Shown: positions 1 through 10,804, counted from the stretch's first letter. The stretch: DNA of 64,000 nt from G965227875 sp965227875 (GCA_965227875.1 OZ245783.1:1860001-1924000), one strand, 5' to 3'. Translations and numbers: made by a program. Notes: a model not told the origin generated them from the sequence alone.

Positions 1-1920
<1,920 letters not shown>

Positions 1921-1949
1921 CGACGTCCGGGACAACGCGAACAGCATCA

Positions 1950-1977
1950 GGCCGCCGGACACCCCGGCGGCCTTTTT
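1950..1977 (+). terminator. rho-independent terminator of acnA
   Basis: A perfect 9-bp stem (1950-1958 with 1964-1972, GGCCGCCGG/CCGGCGGCC), a 5-nt loop and a run of five T. It lies 30 bp after the acnA stop codon. Confidence 0.9.
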
Positions 1978-1984
1978 GCTTCGC

Positions 1985-2523
1985 CAACCGCACCGCCTGC
2001 CGCTCTGGATGCCGGCCTGCGCCGGCAATTCGGTGGGCTGTATGGCTCCCCGTTCCGGTCTCCCCTGAAACTGCCCGCGGGCGTGGTCCACAGACTGGAG
2101 CCACCCGCGCCCGAACAACCCGCACCCGAAATCCTGACGAAAGTCAGGATCCATCGTCCACCCGCATCGCGTGCCGCTCTGGATGCCGGCTTTCGCCGGC
2201 AATTCGGTGGGCTGTGGTGGGCTGTATGGATCATCCCCATTCCGGTCCCCATTGAACCCGCCCCCAGACGTGGGACGCAGGCTAGAGCCATCCGCGCCCG
2301 AACACCCTGCACCCGAATTCCTGACGAAAGTCAGGATCCACCGGCCAAGCGCACCGCGCGCCGCTCTGGATGCCGGCTTTCGCCGGCAATTCGGTGGGCT
2401 GTATGGCCCCCGTTCCGGTCCCCCCTGAACCCATCCGCCGGCGTGGTCCACAGACTGGAGCCACCCGCGCCCGAACAACCCGCACCCGAATTCCTGACGA
2501 AAGTCAGGATCCAGCGGCCAGGC
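1985..2523. repeat. three tandem intergenic repeat units of 174-187 bp
   Basis: The same unit occurs three times. The landmark GCTCTGGATGCCGGC begins at 2002, 2176 and 2363. Each unit carries two small perfect hairpins: GCCGGC-TTTC-GCCGGC (slightly changed in unit 1) and ATCCTGAC-GAAA-GTCAGGAT (2131-2150; variants at 2318-2337 and 2491-2510). The second unit has a short internal duplication of GGTGGGCTGT. Short ORFs running through all frames are by-products of the repetition and show no protein family. Similar dispersed hairpin repeats are common between genes in GC-rich proteobacteria. A relative of the second hairpin recurs at 23146-23165. Apart from this block and the acnA terminator, 1921-2650 holds nothing else I can support. 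Confidence 0.88.
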
Positions 2524-2650
2524 GTTTGTTTCTGATCACGCGGGCGGCCTGCGGGGCTTTTTCGTTGTGCGGAGCCGACGGTCTTGATCGGACATCGGCG
2601 AGCAGCCAAGATGCCGCTGGCTCATTCTCCGTACAGGGACACCCAATAAC

Positions 2651-3487
2651 ATGATCTTCATCGACGCGAACGGCGCGAACATTCCCGCCATCGGTTTCGG
2701 CACCTGGCCGCTCAAGGGCGCGCAGGCCACCGACCAGGTCGCCAACGCACTCGGTTCGGGCTATCGCCATATCGACACGGCGGCCTTCTACGAGAACGAG
2801 GAGGCGGTGGGCGAGGGGCTGCGCAAGTCGGGCGTCGCCCGTGGCGACATCTTCCTCACCACGAAAGTCTGGCCCACGAACATCGCCGAGGGCGACCTGC
2901 AGGCGTCCGTGGAGGCGAGCCTGAAACGCCTCGGCACCGATTATCTCGACCTCGCCCTCATTCACTGGCCGTCGAAGACCATTCCCATGGCCGACTCCAT
3001 CGGCGCGCTCAACGAGGTTCACGACCGCGGCCTCGCCCGCAATATCGGCGTCTCGAATTTCACCCTGTCCCACATCGAGGAGGCCGTGAAGCTGACGAAA
3101 ACGCCGCTCGCCTGCAACCAGGTCGAGAACCACCCGTTCATCGACCAGTCGCATATTCTCGGCGCCTGCCGCAGCCACAACATGGCGCTCGTCTCCTACT
3201 GTCCGCTCAGCCGCGCGACCGAGGCCTTCGTCAACCCGGTGATTGCCGGCCTTGCCGAGAAATACGGGAAGACGGCGGCGCAGATCATCCTGCGCTGGCA
3301 GGTGCAGGAGCCGGGCCGGGCCGCCATCCCGCGGTCATCCGACCCCGGCCGCGCGGCCCAGAACCTGAATGTGTTCGATTTCGAGCTCGAACCGGAAGAC
3401 TTCGAGGCCGTCAACGGTCTGCGGTCGGGCAACCTGCGCATCTGCGACTTCGACTTCTCCCCTGAATGGGATGCACCGCCGGCCTGA
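2651..3487 (+). CDS. aldo/keto reductase, 2,5-diketo-D-gluconate reductase-like
   Basis: Cytoplasmic NADPH-dependent carbonyl reductase of 278 residues, the usual length for the compact bacterial AKR group (DkgA/DkgB-like). The catalytic tetrad is visible: D42 and Y47 (HIDTAAFYENE), K72 (TTKVWP) and H105 (LIHWP). The C-terminal IPRSS segment near residue 220 is the typical site for the cofactor 2'-phosphate. An AGGGA stretch precedes the ATG. The gene is flanked by the repeat block upstream and a secreted DUF1223 gene 89 bp downstream. The physiological substrate cannot be told from sequence; small aldehydes or keto-sugars are likely. Confidence 0.92.
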   Translation: MIFIDANGANIPAIGFGTWPLKGAQATDQVANALGSGYRHIDTAAFYENEEAVGEGLRKSGVARGDIFLTTKVWPTNIAEGDLQASVEASLKRLGTDYLDLALIHWPSKTIPMADSIGALNEVHDRGLARNIGVSNFTLSHIEEAVKLTKTPLACNQVENHPFIDQSHILGACRSHNMALVSYCPLSRATEAFVNPVIAGLAEKYGKTAAQIILRWQVQEPGRAAIPRSSDPGRAAQNLNVFDFELEPEDFEAVNGLRSGNLRICDFDFSPEWDAPPA

Positions 3488-3529
3488 AGGCCGGGCAGTC
3501 ACCCCCTTGTTACTCGCCAGTGAAGGGCC

Positions 3530-3552
3530 CGGAACCGTATTGTCCGGTTCCG
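3530..3552. promoter_or_regulatory. perfect inverted repeat ahead of the DUF1223 gene
   Basis: CGGAACCG (3530-3537) and CGGTTCCG (3545-3552) are perfect complements around a 7-bp spacer, 25 bp before the ATG at 3577. No T-run follows, so it is not a terminator. It could be an operator or a 5'-UTR hairpin. Confidence 0.5.
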
Positions 3553-3576
3553 CCCTCCCCAACGGACGAGAAACCC

Positions 3577-4323
3577 ATGAAACAGTCCATCGCCGCGATC
3601 GCCTTCATCCTGTCAGCCTTGCTGGGGACAGGTCTGTCGTCGGCGGGGAACGCCGATCGGCCGGTCGTGGTCGAGCTGTTCACGAGCCAGGGATGCTCGT
3701 CCTGCCCGCCGGCCGACGCTTATCTTGGTGACCTTGCCGCCCGCGACGACGTGATCGCGCTCACCTTCGCGGTGGACTACTGGGACTACCTGGGCTGGAA
3801 GGACACGTTCGCCAACCCGGAATTCAGCCTGCGCCAGCGCGATTACGCCCAGCGCCGTGGCGACCGGCAGGTCTACACGCCGCAGATGGTGATCGACGGA
3901 CGCGTGCATGCCGTCGGCAGCCGGCGCGCGCAGGTCGAGGCGGCCATCCAGCAGGTCCGCGAGTCGGCAGCCGACGAATGGATCGACGTCGGCATCCATG
4001 CCCGTGGCGACGCGCTTGTCGTCCATGCGCCGGGCACCGCCGGGTCGGACGACCGCATGGCGACCCTCTGGCTCGCTTTCTTCACCCGCAAGGAATCGGT
4101 CAGCATCCGGCGTGGAGAGAACGGCGGCCGCAAGATCGAATATCACAACGTGGTGCGCAAGCTCATGCCCATCGGCAAGTGGTCGGGAAAGCCGGTCGAG
4201 ATCAGCCTGCCGAAGACCGATATCGTCAGCCAGGGTTACGACGGCTGTGCGGTGTTTCTCCAGATGAACGGCACTGGTCCGATCATCGGCTCCGCCGCCA
4301 TCGACGACTGGATGGTGAACTAG
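3577..4323 (+). CDS. secreted DUF1223 (thioredoxin-fold) protein
   Basis: A 248-residue exported protein. The N-terminus (residues 1-26) is a signal peptide with a hydrophobic core ending in AGNA. The mature part begins with the DUF1223 hallmark VELFTSQGCSSCPPAD, a CxxC pair at C40/C43 in a thioredoxin-like setting. The family is abundant in alphaproteobacteria and its redox role is not established. I start at ATG 3577, which gives a clean signal peptide; the longer in-frame extension to 3466 overlaps the aldo/keto reductase and lacks a signal sequence. The gene converges with the AraC gene downstream. Confidence 0.9.
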   Translation: MKQSIAAIAFILSALLGTGLSSAGNADRPVVVELFTSQGCSSCPPADAYLGDLAARDDVIALTFAVDYWDYLGWKDTFANPEFSLRQRDYAQRRGDRQVYTPQMVIDGRVHAVGSRRAQVEAAIQQVRESAADEWIDVGIHARGDALVVHAPGTAGSDDRMATLWLAFFTRKESVSIRRGENGGRKIEYHNVVRKLMPIGKWSGKPVEISLPKTDIVSQGYDGCAVFLQMNGTGPIIGSAAIDDWMVN

Positions 4324-4421
4324 GCTCCGGTGGCGCGATCGCTCGAGTCACGCGGAACGAGGCGCTCCGGACTGGTCCGGTCGCGTCGGTCCATCCGCGA
4401 TGTTGTCTTGTCCCTCTTCGT

Positions 4422-5516
4422 TTACGAGCCTGTGACGGTCCGGTCATGCTTGGCTCGATCACCAGCATGCCGAGTTCGATATGCCACGGGTGTCATGCCC
4501 TGGCGCCGCTTGAACTGAGTGTAGAAGTTGGACTTCGATCCGAACCCCGCGGCGTACATGATGTCGAGCAGCGCGCGGTCCGGATCCTCGTCCATGAGAC
4601 GTACCGCCTGTGCGACCCTTCGGTCATTGAGCAGTTCGGAAAAGCTGCGCCCGGTCACCCTGTTCACGGCGACACTGACCGCGCGCGCCGGCAGGCTCAG
4701 GCGTTTGCCGACGCGGCTGAGGGTCAGGGTATCGTCAGCGAGCACGTCCGGGTTGCCGAGGAAGTTTTCAAGACGCTGGACAAGCGCGTGTTCGGCGGGT
4801 CCGGGTTCAGGTCTCGCTCCCGTGCCGTCCGGCGGTGGGTCCCGGTCGGCGACCATGTCAAACACATGCTCGAAAAGGGAAGGACGACCCATTGCCCCGA
4901 GCAGGGCATAGGCCACGAGGCCAAGAAAGAGCGCCGTGGAGAGCAGAAGCGGTAACGATGTCTCGATTGCGCCGCCCCGCACCAGTTCGGCAAAGATCGC
5001 CATCTCGAGTGCCAGACTGGCGCAAAGCACGCCAATAACAACACGCAACCAGAAGAGCGTCGTTGCCACGTCGGTGCCGGGACCGCGGAAGTTGTGTCCG
5101 CCGTCACGATGCAGGCGCAGCAATGCCCAGAGATACCCGCCGTAGGTCATGAGCAATATCGGATCGATTGCCCACAACATGCCGCCCAGGACGCAGGCCG
5201 CGACCGCCAGCATCGGGACCATGTGCCAGCAATATTCAGGTCCCGGGCGACGGCGGGGGTGCGATCCCAGGGCAAAATGCAGGTAGAGCGCGGGCAGGGC
5301 CGCCGCCCCAAGGACAGCACGCCATTGCCGCAGGGCAGTGTCCGGCCACAGTAGCGTTGCAACGAGAAGACCAGCAGAGATGGTTGTGAGTCCGAAAAAG
5401 ACGCCGAGCGCAGCGGACGAAGCACCATAGCGCCCAACCATGGCGACGCGGGCCATGTACAGCGTCATCACGGCACTCAGGGATATCGTGGCTGCAAGGA
5501 TGGCGATGTGCAGCAC
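4422..5516 (-). CDS. AraC-family regulator with membrane-spanning N-terminus
   Basis: A 364-residue protein. Residues 1-215 contain about six or seven hydrophobic segments, starting at the N-terminus. A proline-rich linker and an AraC-type double helix-turn-helix (about 250-355) follow; the second HTH, near IMYAAGFGSKSNFYTQFKR, is typical. Membrane-anchored AraC regulators of this plan usually sense an extracytoplasmic signal and act on adjacent genes. It is divergent from the secreted hydrolase at 5666 across 149 bp, which is the most likely target. No signal is identifiable. Confidence 0.88.
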   Translation of the reverse strand: MLHIAILAATISLSAVMTLYMARVAMVGRYGASSAALGVFFGLTTISAGLLVATLLWPDTALRQWRAVLGAAALPALYLHFALGSHPRRRPGPEYCWHMVPMLAVAACVLGGMLWAIDPILLMTYGGYLWALLRLHRDGGHNFRGPGTDVATTLFWLRVVIGVLCASLALEMAIFAELVRGGAIETSLPLLLSTALFLGLVAYALLGAMGRPSLFEHVFDMVADRDPPPDGTGARPEPGPAEHALVQRLENFLGNPDVLADDTLTLSRVGKRLSLPARAVSVAVNRVTGRSFSELLNDRRVAQAVRLMDEDPDRALLDIMYAAGFGSKSNFYTQFKRRQGMTPVAYRTRHAGDRAKHDRTVTGS

Positions 5517-5665
5517 CAGAAGCCCTCCTTTCGTTCCGGCCCGCCCCGCCGTGTCCCGGATCGCGTCTCCGAACCCTCATCTGCGGTCCTTGATCGCGTT
5601 TCAGGACGCCGGACGATCTGAGTCCTTGTTAGGTCAATGGTGTTTCAAATGAAAGGACTCCGGTT

Positions 5666-6727
5666 ATGAAACGCCTCCATGCAATTGTTGCTCTGACCCT
5701 TGGCCTCGCCGCTGTTGTCGTCCAGGCACACGCGGCTGGTCCGGACCCGACAGGGAAGTTTGAAGCCGGATTGAGCACGCTCACCGTCCTCGACGAGCGA
5801 AGCGACCGGAAACTCGAAGGGCTGATCTGGTATCCGACCAACGCCGATGGCCCAGTTCGTCCGGACTTCGAGAGCGCGGTCTGGATCGGCTCGGACGTCA
5901 TCCGGGATGCGGACGCGGCCAAGGGTCCTTTCCCGTTCATCGTTGTGTCGCACGGCATGTTCGGAAACTCCCGAAACCAGGCGTGGTTCGGGGCGGAGAT
6001 GGCGAGGCGAGGATTCGTCGTGGCCGCAATCGATCACCCGGGAACGTCGACCTGGTTGCGTGACCCGGAACAGCGGCGAGCGCTCTGGGACCGCGCAAGG
6101 GATATCACTCGCGTGATCGATTTCGCGGTCTCGCCGGACGCACTTCAGGTGCAGGTCGATCCTGACCGGATATTCATGGCGGGGCATTCCCTTGGCGGGT
6201 TCACCGCGATGATGCTGGCCGGCGCGCGCTATGACGCGGAACGCATCGAGCGGTTCTGCGCGGCAACGCCGGGCGAGTTGGTGTGCGGGATCTTCGCGGA
6301 CTGGGAGATTGCACGAACACCTGAAGACCGCGACCGGATGCAGGCCAATCTGTCTGACGACAGAATCCGCGCCTTCGCGATCTTCGACCTCGGCGGAACC
6401 CAGAGTTTGTCCGACGCAAGTCTTCTCGAGATCGACAGGCCGTTGCTCGTTTTCGGGGCCCCGGTCATGAATTCAGGTTTGACTCTCGATATCGAGTCCC
6501 GTGCGCTGGTTGCAGCGCTGTCGCTTGGGACCGTCCGATACATCGAGCCCGCCACGCTCACCCATTTCGATTTCTTCAACCTCTGCAAGCCCCAAGGATA
6601 TGAAATTCTCGCCGAAAAACTCCCGGGCGATGAGATCGTTTGCGAAGATGGCAGTGCCCACAGGATAACCATGCATGGTTTGATCCTCGATGAGGTGACG
6701 GCATTCCTTTTGGAGAGCCGTCATTGA
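5666..6727 (+). CDS. secreted alpha/beta hydrolase, dienelactone hydrolase-like
   Basis: A 353-residue exported serine hydrolase. Residues 1-23 form a signal peptide ending AHA. The nucleophile elbow is GHSLGG with S175, and HGMFGNSRN near 96-103 likely shapes the oxyanion hole. The candidate catalytic His is in LTHFDFFN near residue 300. The pattern fits predicted dienelactone hydrolase/PAF-acetylhydrolase-like proteins (COG4188 type). It is transcribed away from the membrane AraC regulator, suggesting control by that protein. The substrate is unknown; an ester or lactone is likely. Confidence 0.85.
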   Translation: MKRLHAIVALTLGLAAVVVQAHAAGPDPTGKFEAGLSTLTVLDERSDRKLEGLIWYPTNADGPVRPDFESAVWIGSDVIRDADAAKGPFPFIVVSHGMFGNSRNQAWFGAEMARRGFVVAAIDHPGTSTWLRDPEQRRALWDRARDITRVIDFAVSPDALQVQVDPDRIFMAGHSLGGFTAMMLAGARYDAERIERFCAATPGELVCGIFADWEIARTPEDRDRMQANLSDDRIRAFAIFDLGGTQSLSDASLLEIDRPLLVFGAPVMNSGLTLDIESRALVAALSLGTVRYIEPATLTHFDFFNLCKPQGYEILAEKLPGDEIVCEDGSAHRITMHGLILDEVTAFLLESRH

Positions 6728-6827
6728 GCCAGGCTTTGAGGACTGGCGGCATCGAGGGCGCGCATCCGGAACGAACCTGGTCTAGACTGGACATCCGATT
6801 GACACCCGGGTCGGGGAGGATGCCGTG

Positions 6828-7673
6828 ATGTCGGATGGCTTCGAAGTTCACCACATGGTCCGGGCCGACCTCGACCTCGCGGTCGAGTGGGCGGCGGACG
6901 AGGGATGGAACCCGGGCCTGCGTGATGCGGACTGTTTCTGGTCCGCGGATCCGGGCGGCTATTTCATCGGCAGGATCGCGGGAGAACCGGTCTCGAGCAT
7001 CTCCGCTGTGCGCTATGGCAACCGGTTCGCCTTTGTCGGCTTCTATCTCTGCCGGCCGGACCGGCGCGGCCGGGGATACGGCCTGCGCACCTGGGCCCAC
7101 GCCTTCGACACGCTGCGTGCGCCGACGGTCGGCCTCGACGGTGTCGTCGACCAGCAGGACAACTACGCCCGATCGGGCTTCAGGCTTGCCCATCGCAACG
7201 TGCGCTATGGCGGCACGGTCGCGACCGACGGCTCCGGGCGCGGGGATGTGCGCGTCCTCGGGCGCGATCATCTCAAGGAACTCAACGCCTATGACCGCAA
7301 GGTCTTCGGCTGCGAACGCCTGGCCTTTCTCGAAGCCTGGTCCGGTGCGCAGGGCCACGTGGTCGTCGGCGCCCACGCGGACGGCGTTCTGTCCGGATAC
7401 GGGATCGCCCGGTCCTGCCGGGACGGCACCAAGATCGGCCCGCTCTTCGCCGACAGCCGCGCCACGGCGGAAGCGCTCTTCGATGCGCTCGCGGTGAAAT
7501 CGGGCAGCGGGCCCGTCTATCTCGACGTGCCCGAACCCAACCGCGAGGCGGCCGCCCTGGCGGAGGCCCGCGGACTTTCGCCCGTCTTCGAAACCGCCCG
7601 CATGTACCGCGGTGCGGACTGGCCCCTGCCGCTCGACCGGACTTTCGGGATCACCACCTTCGAACTCGGATGA
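6828..7673 (+). CDS. GNAT-family N-acetyltransferase with YitH/HolE-type second domain
   Basis: A 281-residue protein. An N-terminal GNAT domain (about 5-140) has the acetyl-CoA binding segment RPDRRGRGYGLRTW. A C-terminal acetyltransferase-like half (about 150-280) resembles the Acetyltransf_18 domain. I start at ATG 6828, preceded by GGGGAGGA; the GTG one codon earlier is less likely. The following gene, htpG, is convergent. Acetyl acceptor unknown. Confidence 0.85.
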   Translation: MSDGFEVHHMVRADLDLAVEWAADEGWNPGLRDADCFWSADPGGYFIGRIAGEPVSSISAVRYGNRFAFVGFYLCRPDRRGRGYGLRTWAHAFDTLRAPTVGLDGVVDQQDNYARSGFRLAHRNVRYGGTVATDGSGRGDVRVLGRDHLKELNAYDRKVFGCERLAFLEAWSGAQGHVVVGAHADGVLSGYGIARSCRDGTKIGPLFADSRATAEALFDALAVKSGSGPVYLDVPEPNREAAALAEARGLSPVFETARMYRGADWPLPLDRTFGITTFELG

Positions 7674-7689
7674 CCGTCCGGCGCAGACC

Positions 7690-9624
7690 TCAGGCCAGGC
7701 CGGACGCCAGAAGCCTGGAGAGGCGCGCGGAGAACCCGGCGGGGTCCGGCACGGTTTCCCCTTCGAGAATCAGCGCCTGGTCATAGAGCAGCCGGGCGGC
7801 ATCCTCGATGTCGTCGCTGACGCCCGCCTTGGCCCGCGAGGCCAGGGCCTTGATCGTCTTGTGGCCGGCATTGAGCTCGAGAATGCGCGCCACCTGCGGC
7901 AGGTTCGAATCGGCCCTGTGGGCGAGGATCTTCTCCAGCCCGCGGTCGAGTCCCTTCTCGTCGGCGACGAGACACACCGGGCTGCTGGTCAGGCGCGACG
8001 AGCGGCGCACGTCGGAGACCGTGTCGCCCAGGGTCTGCTTGATCGCCGCCACGAGGGTTCCGAACGCAGCGTCGTCGTCCGGTTCGTCCGTGGCATCCGC
8101 ACCCTCTTCCTCCGTTTTCGTGGCCGGGATGGACTCGAGGTCGTCCGCGCCCTGGGTGATCGACTTGAACGGCTTGCCCTCGTAGCCCAGCACCGAAGTG
8201 GTCCAGAAACTGTCCACCGGATCCGTCAGCAGCAGGACCTCGAGTCCGCGCGCCCGGTAGCCTTCGATCTGCGGGCTGTTGGCGATCTGGTCGGCCTTCT
8301 CTCCGGTGACGTAGTAGATCGCCGTCTGGTTCTCCTTCATGTCCGCCACGTAGTCCTTGAGACTGCGGAACGCGCCGTCTTCCGCGGTGCTGCGGAACCG
8401 CAGGAGCTCCAGCAGGTCGTCCCGGCGCTCCATGTCCTCGTAGAGCCCTTCCTTGATCACGGGACCGAACGCGTCCCAGATCTCGCGGTAGACGTCGGTC
8501 TTCTTGTCGGCGGTCTTCTTCAGTTCCGACAGCACCCTGTTGGTCACCGCCCGGCGGATGGCCGCCACGATCGGGTTGTTCTGGAGCATCTCCCGGCTGA
8601 TGTTGAGCGGCATGTCCTCCGAATCGACCACCCCGCGCATGAAGCGGAGGTAGCTCGGCATGAGATCCGCGTCGTCTGTGATGAACACGCGGCGGACATA
8701 GAGCCTGATCCGCCCCTGCCGCGACGGGTCGAAGAGGTCGAACGGCCGCTGACCCGGCACGAAGAGCAGCACCGTGTATTCGTTGCGGCCCTCGGCCCGG
8801 TAGTGGATCGTCAGGGCGGGGTCGTCGAAGGCGCCGGCCACGTGGCCGTAGAACTCCTTGTACTGCTCCTCGTCGATCTCGCTCTTCGGGCGGGACCAGA
8901 GCGCGCTTGCCGTGTTGATCTGGCGGGCGTCCTCTTCCTTGCCCTCGGTGTCGCGGGTGACCAGCCGGATGGGGATCGCCACGTGGTCCGAGTACGTCTT
9001 GACGACGTTCTCCAGCCGGTAGGCTTCGAGGAACTCGGACGCGCTGTCCTTGAGCGTCAGGACGATGTCCGTCCCGCGCCCGGCATCGGCGCGGTCTTCG
9101 CCGGCCGGCAGGACGGTGAAGGAGTCCGTGCCGTCCGAAGACCATTGCCATACCTCCTCGCCGCCGGCGCGGCGCGAGTAGACATCGACCCGGTCGGCGA
9201 CGATGAAGGCGGAATAGAAACCGACGCCGAACTGCCCGATCAGGGCAACGTCGCCCGAGGATTTCTTGTCCGCCATGTGTTCCATGAAGGCCCGGGTCCC
9301 GGACCGTGCGATGGTTCCGAGGTTCCCGATGAGTTCGTCCCGGTCCATGCCGATACCGTTGTCGCGGATGGCGAGCGTGCCGGCTTTCTTGTCCGCCGTG
9401 ATCGTGATCGCGAGCTCCGGGTCCTCTCCGAGAAGCTCCGGCGCCGTGATCGCCTCGTAGCGCAGCTTGTCGCAGGCATCCGCGGCATTGGAGATCAGTT
9501 CGCGCAGGAAGACTTCCGGTTCGGAATAGACCGAATGCACCATGAGGTGCAGGAGACGCGAGACCTCCGCCTGAAACTCATGGGGCCGGGATTCTTCTGT
9601 ATCGGGTGTGTCCTTGTCGCTCAC
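7690..9624 (-). CDS. htpG: molecular chaperone HtpG (bacterial Hsp90)
   Basis: An ATP-dependent cytoplasmic chaperone of 644 residues, close to the usual 620-650. The N-terminal GHKL ATPase signatures are intact: LRELISNAADACDKLRY, IRDNGIGM and IGQFGVGFYSAFIV. The middle and C-terminal dimerisation domains follow in the expected order. The gene stands alone on its strand, with the GNAT gene convergent downstream and a 180-bp stretch upstream before a tiny ORF. I looked for a convincing sigma-32 promoter in that stretch and found none. Confidence 0.97.
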   Translation of the reverse strand: MSDKDTPDTEESRPHEFQAEVSRLLHLMVHSVYSEPEVFLRELISNAADACDKLRYEAITAPELLGEDPELAITITADKKAGTLAIRDNGIGMDRDELIGNLGTIARSGTRAFMEHMADKKSSGDVALIGQFGVGFYSAFIVADRVDVYSRRAGGEEVWQWSSDGTDSFTVLPAGEDRADAGRGTDIVLTLKDSASEFLEAYRLENVVKTYSDHVAIPIRLVTRDTEGKEEDARQINTASALWSRPKSEIDEEQYKEFYGHVAGAFDDPALTIHYRAEGRNEYTVLLFVPGQRPFDLFDPSRQGRIRLYVRRVFITDDADLMPSYLRFMRGVVDSEDMPLNISREMLQNNPIVAAIRRAVTNRVLSELKKTADKKTDVYREIWDAFGPVIKEGLYEDMERRDDLLELLRFRSTAEDGAFRSLKDYVADMKENQTAIYYVTGEKADQIANSPQIEGYRARGLEVLLLTDPVDSFWTTSVLGYEGKPFKSITQGADDLESIPATKTEEEGADATDEPDDDAAFGTLVAAIKQTLGDTVSDVRRSSRLTSSPVCLVADEKGLDRGLEKILAHRADSNLPQVARILELNAGHKTIKALASRAKAGVSDDIEDAARLLYDQALILEGETVPDPAGFSARLSRLLASGLA

Positions 9625-9801
9625 GATGTACCTCTGCCGTTTCCCTGTGGCGGGCGGGCCGCCGGCGCGAAGGCCGACCTGGGCGCGTGCCGACCCGTTT
9701 GAGGATCGCGACGCCGTCGGCTTCCAAAGCGCGGGTGCGCGGACGCGCCTCGCCCATCTTACTGATTTTCGCGGCAGATATTGGACAGTCGGGGCGTGAA
9801 A

Positions 9802-9960
9802 TCAAGCCCCGTCGGCAATCCGGAGGAGAGGCACGGGCCGTGGCCCGTTCACGCTGGGGACCGGACGGTCCGGCTGATTGTCGTTGAGAATGCCCTTGAC
9901 GATCTGTCGGTAGTCGACGTCCCAGATGCAACGATCGAAGTCGAGAAGTTCCGCGTTCAT
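9802..9960 (-). CDS. candidate 52-residue small protein
   Basis: ATG at 9960 to TGA at 9802 encodes 52 residues beginning MNAELLDFDRCIWDVDYRQ, with an acidic, aromatic N-terminal half and a proline-rich tail. It has a good ribosome binding site (GGCGAGGA, about 7 nt before the ATG). The composition looks protein-like rather than like a shadow reading. It lies upstream of htpG on the same strand, with 177 bp between. I recognise no family. The overlapping plus-strand reading (9781-9984) lacks comparable start signals. Confidence 0.5.
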   Translation of the reverse strand: MNAELLDFDRCIWDVDYRQIVKGILNDNQPDRPVPSVNGPRPVPLLRIADGA

Positions 9961-10029
9961 TTCAAGGTCCTCGCCGGCGACTGATTCGGGGTACGCACAA
10001 CGACTGGGAACGCTGGACTGACAGGTGGC

Positions 10030-10118
10030 CTTAAAAATCGGCCCGGTTCGATTAACGGGTCTCGGGGGGCTGGGGGGCTGAGATTTCCGAGACCGGATGT
10101 CGAACCGGGCCTTAGAGG
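10030..10118. other. long imperfect hairpin in the htpG/DUF2794 gap (possible structured RNA)
   Basis: Bases 10040-10051 pair perfectly with 10100-10111 (12 bp, GGCCCGGTTCGA/TCGAACCGGGCC). After a 4/3-nt internal loop, 10056-10065 pairs with 10087-10096 (9 of 10 bp). The loop is 21 nt and G-rich. Short GCC/GGC flanks extend the base. No T-run follows directly, so it is not an ordinary terminator. The rest of 9961-10329 shows a T-rich tract near 10182-10188 and no convincing gene. Confidence 0.6.
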
Positions 10119-10329
10119 CAACGATGACAAGATCGCTTTCGTTTTCGGCGGGCTAAGGGCCGAACTACGGCGAAAATGTGATTTTTTTACCCCCGGTCAC
10201 GGCCCGTTTTTGCCCGTCCGGGACCGCCGTTCCGGCCCTCGCGAATCGGCAGCCTGCCCTTGCCAATCCGGCGGCGGTAGGTGAACATGTCGTCATGTCG
10301 TCCTTGTGACGGCGGCAACAGGAGGCGCC

Positions 10330-10755
10330 ATGAGCGAAACAGAACCCATAGACTTGTTCGGGCCCGGATCGTCCCGGTCTGCGGCCCGCGGTAAGCGCAG
10401 CCAGTCCAATGCTCAGGAGCCGGATCGGATCGCGGATTTCCGGCCGCCGTCGCAAACGGTGTTCAACCGACGCGAACTCAACGAAATACTGAAAGTCTAC
10501 GGACGCAAGGTCGCCGACGGCGAATGGCGGGACTACGCCATCGACATGGGCAGGGACCGTGCGGTCTTTTCCATCTTCCGCCGCTCGAGCGAAATGCCGC
10601 TCTACCGGATCGAGAAACTGCCGAAACTGGCCCGCCGTCAGGGCATGTACTCGGTGGTGGCGGCCACGGGGCTCATCCTCAAGCGCGGCCAGGATCTCGC
10701 ACAGGTGCTGCGGGTCATCGACCGCAAGCCGAAGCTCGTCGCCATGCTCGACTGA
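10330..10755 (+). CDS. DUF2794 domain-containing protein
   Basis: A 141-residue cytoplasmic protein of an alphaproteobacterial family of unknown function. The conserved core is visible: VFNRRELNEILKVYG, GEWRDYAIDMGRDRAVFS, RSSEMPLYRIEKLPKLARR and YSVVAATGLILKRG. ATG 10330 is preceded by AGGAGGCGCC, an excellent ribosome binding site, so I prefer it to an earlier in-frame start at 10306. The N-terminal 35 residues are polar and probably disordered. The gene is monocistronic and ends at a bidirectional terminator. Confidence 0.92.
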   Translation: MSETEPIDLFGPGSSRSAARGKRSQSNAQEPDRIADFRPPSQTVFNRRELNEILKVYGRKVADGEWRDYAIDMGRDRAVFSIFRRSSEMPLYRIEKLPKLARRQGMYSVVAATGLILKRGQDLAQVLRVIDRKPKLVAMLD

Positions 10756-10804
10756 CGGCTCTGGCCCGACGGTTGCGCGGCACTGAGGCCCGTCCGGACA
10801 AAGA

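Noticed and set aside
7612..9702. 696-residue plus-strand frame across htpG
   Set aside because: Antisense shadow of htpG; no ribosome binding site or recognisable domain.
9625..9801. sigma-32 heat-shock promoter of htpG
   Set aside because: CTTGATT and CCCC are present on the minus strand but only 5 bp apart, far from the required spacing.
10030..10118. permuted tmRNA, 6S RNA or tRNA pair, suggested by GGTTCGA and TCGAACC
   Set aside because: No CCA end, no tag ORF, no complete cloverleaf, and the stem is too short for 6S RNA. Kept only as an unexplained hairpin.
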